NCBI RefSeq assembly: GCF_018336475.1
Contig: NZ_CP048741.1
Span: forward strand, 2,422,634-2,428,596
Origin: Romboutsia sp. 13368
GTDB taxonomy: Bacteria; Bacillota; Clostridia; Peptostreptococcales; Peptostreptococcaceae
Reading direction: 5' to 3'
Length of the DNA stretch: 5,963 bases
The notes under the pieces are model-generated. The model did not search any database, was not told where the DNA came from, and worked only from the letters and a program-made list of their open reading frames with translations. Positions 1-5,930 of the stretch are shown in pieces; the stretch's first letter is position 1; each line of letters begins with the position of its first letter. Made by a program: the position numbers and the translations under genes.

Positions 1-113
1 ATAGCTTAACACATGTCGACTTTATGATTGGTTCTAGCGATATGGATATAGTTGGTATAACTCATGAAGGAAACGAAGTTCAAATTTTCAAAGATGGAAA
101 TTGGGCATTTTAA
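1..113 (+). CDS. M29-family metallo-aminopeptidase, C-terminal fragment
   Basis: Only the last ~36 residues and the TAA stop (111-113) lie in the window; the codon frame begins at base 3. The visible tail contains HVDFMIGSSDMDIVGI and ends KDGNWAF. This matches my memory of the C-terminus of M29 (AmpS/AmpT/PepS) aminopeptidases, where an HVDFMIG..DLDIDG stretch contributes a metal-site histidine and the protein ends near R/KDGNWA. The family consists of cytoplasmic, metal-dependent enzymes that remove N-terminal residues from peptides. The gene is cut by the window edge, so its start, length and operon cannot be judged. It is followed at once by a hairpin terminator and faces the convergent kinase gene. 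The family call rests on a short segment but the motif is distinctive. Confidence 0.8.
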   Translation, partial: SLTHVDFMIGSSDMDIVGITHEGNEVQIFKDGNWAF

Positions 114-118
114 ATAGA

Positions 119-152
119 AAAAAGACTGAAAGTAAATACTTTCAGTCTTTTT
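119..152. terminator. Bidirectional intrinsic terminator between convergent genes
   Basis: A perfect inverted repeat, AAAGACTGAAAGT (121-133) and ACTTTCAGTCTTT (138-150), encloses the loop AAAT; flanking A/T pairs extend it to 119-152. On the + strand it is followed by a run of five T starting within the stem, just after the aminopeptidase stop. On the - strand the stem leads into six T and then CTATTT, so it can also end the psuK transcript about 100 bases past that gene's stop. Convergent gene order and T-runs on both sides support use in both directions. Confidence 0.9.
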
Positions 153-250
153 AATGTTGACGACAAAATTTCATTTATATGAATTAACCTATTTCAGATT
201 AATCTATAGCTTTATTATATTATACATAATTTCTTCAATATAGTAAATTT

Positions 251-1210
251 TTATTTAATATATTTTACTTCTGTCCAGTGTATTTTGTCCATATATTCTT
301 TAACTAATTCATGAGACATTTCTGGATGTATTGTTTCTTCTGTAGATATAGTTATTGTTGACATAGTTATCGCATATTTAACAGTATCTACTATGCTTAT
401 ATTATTCATATATCCATTAGCTATACCTGCAACAAAAGAATCTCCTGCACCTGTAACATTAACTACTGATACATCGTTAGCTTTTAGCTTACCTTCTTCT
501 ATACCATTATTATAGTATATCCCATCTTCATCTAGTGTGATAAATACATTTTCTATTCCTAAATCTACAAAGTATTTACCTGCTTTTCTTAAATCTTCAT
601 CATTTTTAATTTTGAATCCACACATTATTTCAGCTTCATATCTGTTTGGCTTTATAGTATGGAAATATTTGATTAAGTGTTTAATATTTTTTGCTTTAGC
701 AGCTGATACTGGATCTAGTATAAATTTAGTATTTCCACTAAATGTTTTTATTATATATTCAACTATATCAGGTCTATCTGAATCTAGTATCATATATTCT
801 GCATCTTTTATTATTTCTGCTTTTGAATCTATAAAATCTGTAGTAAACATATCTATTATTTTCATATCAACTACAGCAGATACCATTTCACCTTGCTCAT
901 CTAAAATAGCCATATAAGTAGGAGTATGTCCTCCTTTAACTACTAAAGATTCACTCATATCATAATTCATTAATTTAGAATGTTCCATCATTCTATTTCC
1001 AGTTTCATCATCACCTAGAATAGATATAAACTTCGTGTTAACACCAACTCTTGCCATACACTCAGCGATATTTCTGCAAACGCCACCAAAAGAAGTCTTT
1101 ACTTTACCAGGATTAGAATCATTGCATCTATAATTTCTATCTGTAAAACCACAAATATCAAAAACTGATACTCCAAAAACTAATGCATAAGGCTGTCTAT
1201 TTTCAGTCAT
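251..1210 (-). CDS. psuK: PfkB-family kinase, probable pseudouridine kinase
   Basis: This 319-residue protein has the ribokinase/PfkB fold signatures. An N-terminal substrate segment (VSVFDICGF, 14-22; DSNPGKVKTSFGG, 31-43) is followed by DPVSA (166-170), KPNRYEAE (187-194) and the C-terminal VTGAGDSFVAG (252-262), whose Asp257 is the expected catalytic base. The DSNPGK..GGV.RNIAE block and DPVSA closely resemble E. coli PsuK (YeiC) as I remember it, more than ribokinase or fructokinase. PsuK phosphorylates pseudouridine to pseudouridine 5'-phosphate in the cytoplasm, for cleavage by PsuG to uracil and ribose 5-phosphate. Length is normal for the family (~310-320). The start is set by an AGGGAGGG Shine-Dalgarno 9 bases upstream. 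No psuG or nucleoside transporter is in the window, so the substrate is inferred; another nucleoside or sugar is possible. The gene is transcribed alone, downstream of and on the same strand as metH. Confidence 0.85.
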   Translation of the reverse strand: MTENRQPYALVFGVSVFDICGFTDRNYRCNDSNPGKVKTSFGGVCRNIAECMARVGVNTKFISILGDDETGNRMMEHSKLMNYDMSESLVVKGGHTPTYMAILDEQGEMVSAVVDMKIIDMFTTDFIDSKAEIIKDAEYMILDSDRPDIVEYIIKTFSGNTKFILDPVSAAKAKNIKHLIKYFHTIKPNRYEAEIMCGFKIKNDEDLRKAGKYFVDLGIENVFITLDEDGIYYNNGIEEGKLKANDVSVVNVTGAGDSFVAGIANGYMNNISIVDTVKYAITMSTITISTEETIHPEMSHELVKEYMDKIHWTEVKYIK

Positions 1211-1219
1211 CGTTGTCTA

Positions 1220-1227
1220 CCCTCCCT
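1220..1227 (-). promoter_or_regulatory. Ribosome binding site of psuK
   Basis: The - strand reads AGGGAGGG, then nine bases, then the ATG at 1210-1208. It is a strong site and supports this ATG as the start. Confidence 0.8.
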
Positions 1228-1242
1228 AAGAATCACCTTCCT

Positions 1243-1272
1243 ATTTTATCACATTCTTATTAGTTTTTTCTA
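1243..1272 (-). promoter_or_regulatory. Putative psuK promoter (extended -10)
   Basis: On the - strand the -10 box TAAAAT (1248-1243) is preceded by TGA, giving an extended -10 (TGnTAAAAT). Eighteen bases upstream is TAGAAA (1272-1267), a 4/6 match to TTGACA. Transcription would start near 1236, leaving a leader of about 25 bases that carries the Shine-Dalgarno. The -35 element lies inside the first copy of the 69-bp repeat. Because the DNA is so AT-rich, chance matches are common. Confidence 0.45.
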
Positions 1273-1401
1273 TATATTTTGAACATTAATATAATTTATA
1301 TATACTTTTTGCATAAAAAAATAGAGTAAATATTTTTTCTATATATTTTGAACATTAATATAATTTATATATACTTTTTGCATAAAAAAATAGAGTAAAT
1401 A
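1264..1401. repeat. Perfect 69-bp tandem duplication
   Basis: Bases 1264-1332 and 1333-1401 are identical over all 69 positions, each beginning TTTTTTCTATATA and ending AAATAGAGTAAATA, with no spacer. The bases just outside (G at 1263, C at 1402) break the repeat. Each copy contains one descending arm of the metH terminator (AAAAAAATAGAGT on the + strand, at 1315 and 1384) and one copy of the TTTCTA sequence proposed as the psuK -35. It has no coding potential. Confidence 0.97.
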
Positions 1402-1413
1402 CCCTATTTTTTT
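1384..1413 (-). terminator. Intrinsic terminator of the luxS-metH operon
   Basis: Read on the - strand, AAAAAAATAGGGT (1413-1401) pairs with ACTCTATTTTTTT (1396-1384) around an ATTT loop. This gives 13 pairs including one G-T wobble, with the T-tract built into the descending arm. The ascending arm overlaps the last codons and TAG stop of metH. The stem is rich in A-T pairs, so it may be only moderately strong. It has U-tracts on both sides, but only - strand transcription arrives here from within the window. Confidence 0.75.
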
Positions 1414-3803
1414 GAATTAAAGTTTAATTTTGCTATTTCAACTGCAGATTTTGCATCTTTTGAATAATAATCTGCTCCTATATTTTTAGCATATTCTTCA
1501 GTAAGGACAGCTCCCCCTACAAATACTTTTGTATTTAACCCTTCTTTTCTTAATGCATCTATAGTTTCCTTCATACTATGAACTGTTGTTGTCATTAATG
1601 CACTTAATCCTACTAGTTTTATATTATTTTTCTTAGAATGATTTACTACTTTTTCTATAGGTACATCTTTACCTAAGTCTATAATTTCGTATCCATAATT
1701 TTCTAACATTATTTTTACTATATTTTTACCTATATCATGAATATCACCTTTTACCGTTGCTAATATTATTTTTCCTTTTGATACTACATTTGTATTTTGT
1801 CTAAATAAATTTTCCTTTATAGTATTTAAAGAAATTTTTACGGTTTCTGCGCATTGAATTAGTTGAGGTAAGAAAATTTCTCCACTATCATATTTTTGCC
1901 CAACTCTATCTAGTGATGGTATTAATATTTTATCTAAAACATAATTTTCATCATGATTTTGTAAAAGTTCTAATGTTGTATCCTTAGCATTATCTTTTAA
2001 TCCATGTTCAACAATATATTCTAATGACAATTCATTATTATTTATGTAAGTGGTTTGAAGAACTTGTTTGCTTTTATATTCACTATAATTTTCTATGTAT
2101 TTAATACATCCTTTATCTATATTATTTATAACTTTAAATGCATTTATAGTTTCCATTACTCCTTCTTCATTAGGATTTATTATCGGTAAGTCTAATCCAG
2201 CATATAAAGCTAAGTTTAGATATGTATTATTTAAAGCTTTTCTATTCGGAACTCCAAAAGATATATTCGATACTCCCAGTATAGTTTTTACGCCTAATTT
2301 TTCCTTTACCATCTTTATACACTTTAAAGTTTCTAATGCCTCTTCTTGTTGAGCTGAAACTGTTAATGAAAGACAATCTATAAATATATCTTCTCTTTTA
2401 ATACCATAAGATAAAGCTCTATATACTATTTTTTCTGCAATTTTAAATCTACCCTCTGCCGTACTTGGTATTCCACTTTCATCTAAAGTAAGTCCTACTA
2501 CACCTGCTCCATATTTTTTTACTATAGGAAATACTTTATTCATAGATTCTTCTTTTCCATTTACAGAATTAGCTATAGTTTTTCCATTATAATATCTTAG
2601 ACCTTGTTCTAAAGCATCTAAATTTGAGGAGTCAATTTGTAAAGGAATATCTATTACCGATTGAATTTCCTTTATAACCTTTTTCATCATTTTCTTTTCA
2701 TCTATATCTGGTAAACCTACATTAACGTTTAATATATCAGCTCCACCCTCTATTTGCTCTAACCCTAAATTTATTATATAATCAAAATCTTCATTTATTA
2801 TTGCTTCCTTTAACAGCTTTCTTCCTGTAGGATTTAATCTCTCACCTATAACAGTTGGTTCATTAATTTTTATAAACTTTGCTGGTGAGCATATTATAGA
2901 ACTAGATTCTTTTTCTACTTCTATCTTTTTTAAGTTTGATATATTGTCTGATATTTTCTTTATAAATTCTGGATTTGTACCACAGCATCCACCTATTATA
3001 GATGCACCTAAATTTACAAATTGTTTAATTCCTAGAAAAAATTCTTCTTTATTCACATTATATATTGCTTGACCCTCAACTATTTCTGGAAGCCCTGCAT
3101 TTGCTTGAACTATTATAGGAGCAGTAGCTAATTTTGCAATTTTTTGTACTATAGGTACTAACTGTTTTGGACCTAATGAACAGTTTACCCCTATAGCATC
3201 TACTCCTAAGCCTTCTATAGTTGCTACCATACTTTCTGGCATACACCCAGTAAAACTTCTTCCATTTTCATCAAATGTCATTGTAAAAAATACAGGTAAG
3301 TTTGTATTTTCTTTTGCTGCTAAAACTGCTGCTTTCGCTTCATATAAATCCATCATAGTTTCTATAATAATTAAATCCGCACCTGATTTTTCACCTTGTA
3401 TAACTTGCCTTTTAAATATTTCATAAGCTTTATCAAAACTCAAAGTTCCAATAGGTTTTAACATTTCTCCTATAGGACCTACATCTAAAGCTATAAATCT
3501 AGGCTTAGATTTATCAGATTTTTCTATAGCTTTTTTAGCTATATTTACAGCACTATCTATAATGTCTTCAACAGTATATCCTAATTTTTCTAATTTAAGT
3601 TCATTTGCCCCAAATGTATTAGTAGTTATCACATTTGAGCCTGCATCTAAATATAAACTATGTATCTCCATAAGTTTATCTGGATTTTTAAATCCAAATA
3701 CTTCTGGATTTTCTCCTATTTTTAATCCTCTTTGTTGAAGCATAGTTCCCATTGCACCATCAAATAAAAGTATATTATTCTTAATATACTTTTTTACATC
3801 CAT
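1404..3803 (-). CDS. metH: Cobalamin-dependent methionine synthase, short form without reactivation domain
   Basis: MetH moves a methyl group from methyltetrahydrofolate through protein-bound cobalamin to homocysteine. All three catalytic modules are visible. The homocysteine-binding barrel (~1-290) starts LLFDGAMGTMLQQRG and has zinc ligands Cys208 (GVNCSLGP) and Cys273/Cys274 (GGCCGTNP). The pterin/folate barrel (~315-570) has ERLNPTGR and DILNVNVG. A helical cap (~590-670, GEIFLPQLIQ) precedes the Rossmann B12 domain (~675-799), with DIHDIG (687-692; His689 is the lower cobalt ligand), Ser734 and VGGAV. The protein stops there, so the SAM-dependent activation domain of the ~1,230-residue E. 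coli enzyme is absent; the upstream neighbour supplies it. I place the start at 3803 (799 aa). The ATG nine bases earlier (3812) abuts the GGGG of the Shine-Dalgarno, whereas the one at 3803 has correct 8-9 base spacing. The gene overlaps the upstream one by 23 bases, implying translational coupling. Confidence 0.96.
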   Translation of the reverse strand: MDVKKYIKNNILLFDGAMGTMLQQRGLKIGENPEVFGFKNPDKLMEIHSLYLDAGSNVITTNTFGANELKLEKLGYTVEDIIDSAVNIAKKAIEKSDKSKPRFIALDVGPIGEMLKPIGTLSFDKAYEIFKRQVIQGEKSGADLIIIETMMDLYEAKAAVLAAKENTNLPVFFTMTFDENGRSFTGCMPESMVATIEGLGVDAIGVNCSLGPKQLVPIVQKIAKLATAPIIVQANAGLPEIVEGQAIYNVNKEEFFLGIKQFVNLGASIIGGCCGTNPEFIKKISDNISNLKKIEVEKESSSIICSPAKFIKINEPTVIGERLNPTGRKLLKEAIINEDFDYIINLGLEQIEGGADILNVNVGLPDIDEKKMMKKVIKEIQSVIDIPLQIDSSNLDALEQGLRYYNGKTIANSVNGKEESMNKVFPIVKKYGAGVVGLTLDESGIPSTAEGRFKIAEKIVYRALSYGIKREDIFIDCLSLTVSAQQEEALETLKCIKMVKEKLGVKTILGVSNISFGVPNRKALNNTYLNLALYAGLDLPIINPNEEGVMETINAFKVINNIDKGCIKYIENYSEYKSKQVLQTTYINNNELSLEYIVEHGLKDNAKDTTLELLQNHDENYVLDKILIPSLDRVGQKYDSGEIFLPQLIQCAETVKISLNTIKENLFRQNTNVVSKGKIILATVKGDIHDIGKNIVKIMLENYGYEIIDLGKDVPIEKVVNHSKKNNIKLVGLSALMTTTVHSMKETIDALRKEGLNTKVFVGGAVLTEEYAKNIGADYYSKDAKSAVEIAKLNFNSKK

Positions 3804-4509
3804 AGATTTCATCCCCTTTTTTATATTTACAATTATTATAATTCGAACATTCTAAACATGATTTTTTATTATCTATATTTTCAATTTCTGAAATCCCTAC
3901 TATTGCTATTACTGACTTTCTAGGTATCATAATTTTATCTTTGGTTATAGTTAAACCAATTTTCGTTTGCGCCTTTAACAAGTTTATAATATCCTCATTT
4001 ATGTTTATAGACAAATCACCATATCCTGGACTGTACCTGCTAGTTATATATTTTTCTTGTTCACTTAATTCAAGTTTTATATTGTTTTGTAATATATCGC
4101 AAAACTCTTCTATTGCTGATGTAGCACATGCATCTATTATTATACTTTTTGTTAAATTTGAATATGAGTTAATTTTAATTTGTTTTTCAATATCAACTCC
4201 TAAAGTAGCTGCTAACACAATACACTTATTACTGTTATTTAGTAATTCATATAAATCTTTACTTTCTATTAATATATCGCTATCTTTAAATCTTATTTGG
4301 TAACTATCATTTATTTTTTCCCTTAATATAGAATAAACCCCCAAAGTATATCGAGGGTTTATTTTTTCCTTAGTAATTTTTATACATTCATCTATTATAG
4401 AATCTAAGGTCTCATCTATTTTTTGACCTTTATATTCTAAATATCTTAAAACTTCACTTTTATCAATTTCTATTGATTTCGAAATTTTTATATCCAATTT
4501 ATTCTCCAT
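3781..4509 (-). CDS. Stand-alone methionine synthase reactivation-domain protein with Cys-rich tail
   Basis: This 242-residue protein resembles the C-terminal activation domain of full-length MetH, which binds SAM and flavodoxin and re-methylates cobalamin after it oxidises to the inactive Cob(II) state. The evidence is RYSPGYGD (158-165), matching the SAM-binding RxSPGYPA region of MetH, followed by IGLTIT (184-189) and MIPRKSVIAIVG (194-205), the counterpart of the L-T-E-S..M.P..S.SG block. A stand-alone homologue is known structurally from Thermotoga maritima (TM0269). The N-terminal ~90 residues contain EVLRYLEYKG, typical of the clostridial family. The C-terminus has Cys218, Cys221, Cys227 and Cys238 (CX2CX5CX10C), absent from E. 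coli MetH, possibly a metal or Fe-S site. The gene sits between luxS (11-base overlap) and metH (23-base overlap), so it surely serves this MetH. Its start is uncertain: the ATG has only a distant AAAGGA, while TTG at 4497 has GGAG six bases upstream and lies one base past the luxS stop. Confidence 0.88.
   Translation of the reverse strand: MENKLDIKISKSIEIDKSEVLRYLEYKGQKIDETLDSIIDECIKITKEKINPRYTLGVYSILREKINDSYQIRFKDSDILIESKDLYELLNNSNKCIVLAATLGVDIEKQIKINSYSNLTKSIIIDACATSAIEEFCDILQNNIKLELSEQEKYITSRYSPGYGDLSININEDIINLLKAQTKIGLTITKDKIMIPRKSVIAIVGISEIENIDNKKSCLECSNYNNCKYKKGDEIYGCKKVY
3812..3818 (-). promoter_or_regulatory. Ribosome binding site deciding the metH start
   Basis: The - strand reads AAGGGGA (3818-3812), inside the end of the upstream gene. 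It is 8 bases from the ATG at 3803 but touches the in-frame ATG at 3812, which therefore cannot easily be served by it. This favours the shorter, 799-residue MetH. Confidence 0.65.
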
Positions 4510-4954
4510 ATATATTAAGAGAAAATCCTTTTTCTAAAGCTTGTTTTGTATATTCTTTAGCTCCAAACAAAGACAAATCCTTATAATTTCCACATTCTAC
4601 AGATGTAGCTGCTGGTATTTCAGTAGCTTCAAGAACCATTTGTAATGCTTTTTCTAATCCTATTTTAACAGTTTGTGGTTCAACTTCACCCCACATAATT
4701 AAGTAAAATCCTGTTCTACATCCCATTGGAGATAAATCTATTATGCCATCTAAAGTTTCTCTTAAATATGTAGCTAATAAATGCTCTAATCCATGTATTG
4801 CAGCTGTTCCAAAACTTTCTTTATTTGGTTGTAAAAATCTTAAATCAAATTTAGTAACTTTATCTCCCTTTGAGCCATCAAGCTCACAGCACTTTCTTAT
4901 ATAAGGAGCTTTTACTTTTGTATGATCTAGTTTAAAACTTTCTACCTCTTGCAT
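4499..4954 (-). CDS. luxS: S-ribosylhomocysteine lyase (AI-2 synthesis protein)
   Basis: LuxS is a small cytoplasmic, Fe(II)-type metalloenzyme that splits S-ribosylhomocysteine into homocysteine and DPD, the precursor of autoinducer-2. Starting at 4954 it has 151 residues, normal for the family. Its key residues fall where expected: Ser6, His11, Arg39, the metal-binding HGLEH (His54, catalytic Glu57, His58), catalytic Cys79 in SPMGCRTGFY, and the third metal ligand Cys121 in CGNYKD. An in-frame ATG at 5041 would add 29 residues (an Ile/Tyr/Lys-rich stretch) unlike any LuxS N-terminus. The ATG at 4954 has GGAGG 8 bases upstream and gives MQEVESFKLDH, matching family starts, so I use it. It is the first gene of the luxS-activation protein-metH operon. 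This context points to homocysteine recycling as a main job, with AI-2 as a by-product or signal. Confidence 0.97.
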   Translation of the reverse strand: MQEVESFKLDHTKVKAPYIRKCCELDGSKGDKVTKFDLRFLQPNKESFGTAAIHGLEHLLATYLRETLDGIIDLSPMGCRTGFYLIMWGEVEPQTVKIGLEKALQMVLEATEIPAATSVECGNYKDLSLFGAKEYTKQALEKGFSLNIYGE

Positions 4955-4962
4955 TACACTAA

Positions 4963-4967
4963 CCTCC
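4963..4967 (-). promoter_or_regulatory. Ribosome binding site deciding the luxS start
   Basis: The - strand reads GGAGG (4967-4963), then eight bases, then ATG at 4954-4952. It fixes the LuxS start at the 151-residue form rather than the longer in-frame possibility. Confidence 0.85.
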
Positions 4968-5032
4968 ATGATTTGTTCTATTTTTTTATAATAAATTAAA
5001 TTATAATTATATATGTAACTATAAATGATTTT

Positions 5033-5056
5033 ATGTTTCATGTTTCACGTTTAACC
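5033..5056. repeat. Three 7-bp tandem units with a degenerate parS-like sequence
   Basis: ATGTTTC (5033-5039) and ATGTTTC (5040-5046) are exact tandem copies, followed by a third, diverged unit ACGTTTA (5047-5053). Bases 5041-5056 read TGTTTCACGTTTAACC, matching the bacterial ParB-site consensus TGTTTCACGTGAAACA at 13 of 16 positions: the whole left half and part of the right. The element lies in the divergent region about 80 bases upstream of luxS and 60 bases upstream of the ttcA -35. It could be an operator, a decayed parS or chance. The rest of 4968-5115 is very AT-rich with several possible -10 boxes on the - strand. I could not single out one luxS promoter there, and I see no riboswitch. 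Confidence 0.4.
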
Positions 5057-5115
5057 ATAAGCATATATAATTTAAATTTCATAGAAACTTTTATACTTAA
5101 TTCTATTTATTTTCA

Positions 5116-5144
5116 TTGTTTCCTTTAAATAAGTTTGTTATAAT
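5116..5144 (+). promoter_or_regulatory. Probable promoter of the ttcA gene
   Basis: TTGTTT (5116-5121, -35) is followed by an exact 17-base spacer and TATAAT (5139-5144, a perfect -10), with TG at 5136-5137 making an extended -10. Transcription would start near 5151, giving a leader of about 37 bases before the ATG. This is the best sigma-A-type promoter in the window. Confidence 0.75.
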
Positions 5145-5175
5145 ATTTTGAGCTATTTTAACTTACATTTTAAAT

Positions 5176-5180
5176 GGAGG
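5176..5180 (+). promoter_or_regulatory. Ribosome binding site of ttcA
   Basis: GGAGG lies seven bases before the ATG at 5188. The second in-frame ATG at 5194 is less well spaced, so 5188 is preferred. Confidence 0.8.
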
Positions 5181-5187
5181 ACATAAT

Positions 5188-5913
5188 ATGACTATGCAAA
5201 AACTTCTTAGTAAAGCTCGTAAAGCAATACAAGATTTTGATATGATACAAGAAAATGATAAGGTAGCTGTAGGACTTTCTGGTGGAAAAGATAGTTTAAC
5301 ATTACTTCATATACTTAAAAACTATCAAAGATTTTCACCTCAGAAATTTGAGCTTATTGCTATAACATTAAATCCTGGTGGAGTTGATAATTCACCTTTA
5401 TACAAACTTTGTAAGGATTTAGATATAGAGTTTCACGAAGTACAAACAAATATAAAAGAAATAGTTTTTGATATAAGAAAAGAAAAAAATCCATGCTCAT
5501 TATGTGCTAACTTAAGAAGAGGTGCCTTAAATGATACTGCTAAAAAGTTAGGATGTACTAAGGTTGCGCTTGGACACCACAAAGATGATGCAATAGAAAC
5601 ATTTATAATGTCTTTATTCTATGAGGGAAGAGTAAATTGTTTCTCACCAAAAACATATCTAGATAAGCAAGGTATAACTGTAATAAGACCTATGGTTTAT
5701 ATTGAAGAATATATGACAAAAAAAGCTACTAAAGAATTTAATTATCCTGTTATAGAAAATCCATGTCCAGCTAATGGTAGCACAAAAAGACAAGATGTTA
5801 AGGAGCTTTTAGCTCAATTAAATAATACCATGCCTGGTGTTAAGAAAAATATATTTGGTGCTTTAAATAATAGTGAAAAGCTATTTATATGGGATAAGGA
5901 TAAAATTAGTTAA
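5188..5913 (+). CDS. ttcA: TtcA-family tRNA 2-thiocytidine synthetase
   Basis: This 241-residue protein is an N-type ATP pyrophosphatase. The PP-loop SGGKDS is at 31-36, the ALGHHKDDAIET motif at 127-138, and the NPCSLC pair (Cys103, Cys106) plus a third Cys193 in ENPCPANG give the three cysteines that in E. coli TtcA hold a 4Fe-4S cluster. TtcA uses ATP to adenylate cytidine 32 of tRNA and replaces its 2-oxygen with sulfur from a cysteine desulfurase. The protein is shorter than the ~310-residue E. coli enzyme, apparently with shortened N- and C-terminal ends, as is usual for the Firmicutes members I recall. Those are annotated as TtcA family largely by homology, so the exact tRNA position modified is inferred. 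Other PP-loop thiolases (TtuA, MnmA, TilS) fit less well: no TtuA-type zinc fingers, and the CX2C plus late Cys spacing is TtcA-like. It is divergent from luxS, has its own promoter and appears monocistronic. Confidence 0.9.
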   Translation: MTMQKLLSKARKAIQDFDMIQENDKVAVGLSGGKDSLTLLHILKNYQRFSPQKFELIAITLNPGGVDNSPLYKLCKDLDIEFHEVQTNIKEIVFDIRKEKNPCSLCANLRRGALNDTAKKLGCTKVALGHHKDDAIETFIMSLFYEGRVNCFSPKTYLDKQGITVIRPMVYIEEYMTKKATKEFNYPVIENPCPANGSTKRQDVKELLAQLNNTMPGVKKNIFGALNNSEKLFIWDKDKIS

Positions 5914-5930
5914 TTTTATCCTTATTTTTA
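5894..5930 (+). terminator. Intrinsic terminator of ttcA
   Basis: AAGGATAAAATTA (5896-5908) is the exact reverse complement of TAATTTTATCCTT (5911-5923), extended by two more A-T pairs, and is followed by a T-rich tract to 5930. The ascending arm encodes the last codons and the stop codon (5911-5913) begins the descending arm. The - strand side lacks a T-tract, so it works in one direction. Confidence 0.85.

Noticed and set aside
170..205. Small palindromes downstream of psuK (TTCATTTATATGAA at 170-183, AGATTAATCT at 196-205)
   Set aside because: Short A/T-rich inverted repeats are expected by chance here; no T-tract follows and no gene start is nearby.
537..917. Open frame of 126 codons antisense to psuK
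   Set aside because: It is a shadow of the psuK reading frame: no plausible ribosome binding site, no recognisable motif, and hydrophobic composition of the sort produced by antisense AT-rich codons.
1264..1401. CRISPR-like or insertion-sequence remnant
   Set aside because: There are only two directly abutting copies without spacers, no terminal inverted repeats, no target-site duplication and no transposase; a simple tandem duplication explains it.
2095..2352. Open frame of 85 codons antisense to metH
   Set aside because: It lies wholly within a well-supported metH domain, with no ribosome binding site or family resemblance.
3941..4303. Open frame of 120 codons antisense to the reactivation-protein gene
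   Set aside because: It is an antisense shadow; the apparent hydrophobic segments reflect AT-rich complementary codons, not evidence of a membrane protein.
4955..5041. N-terminal extension of LuxS by 29 residues, possibly a leader peptide
   Set aside because: The upstream ATG has no ribosome binding site, the extension is low-complexity Ile/Tyr/Lys, and a strong GGAGG marks the start at 4954.
4968..5187. SAM, cobalamin or T-box riboswitch in front of luxS
   Set aside because: I saw none of the conserved cores and no leader terminator; the region is nearly all A/T and short.
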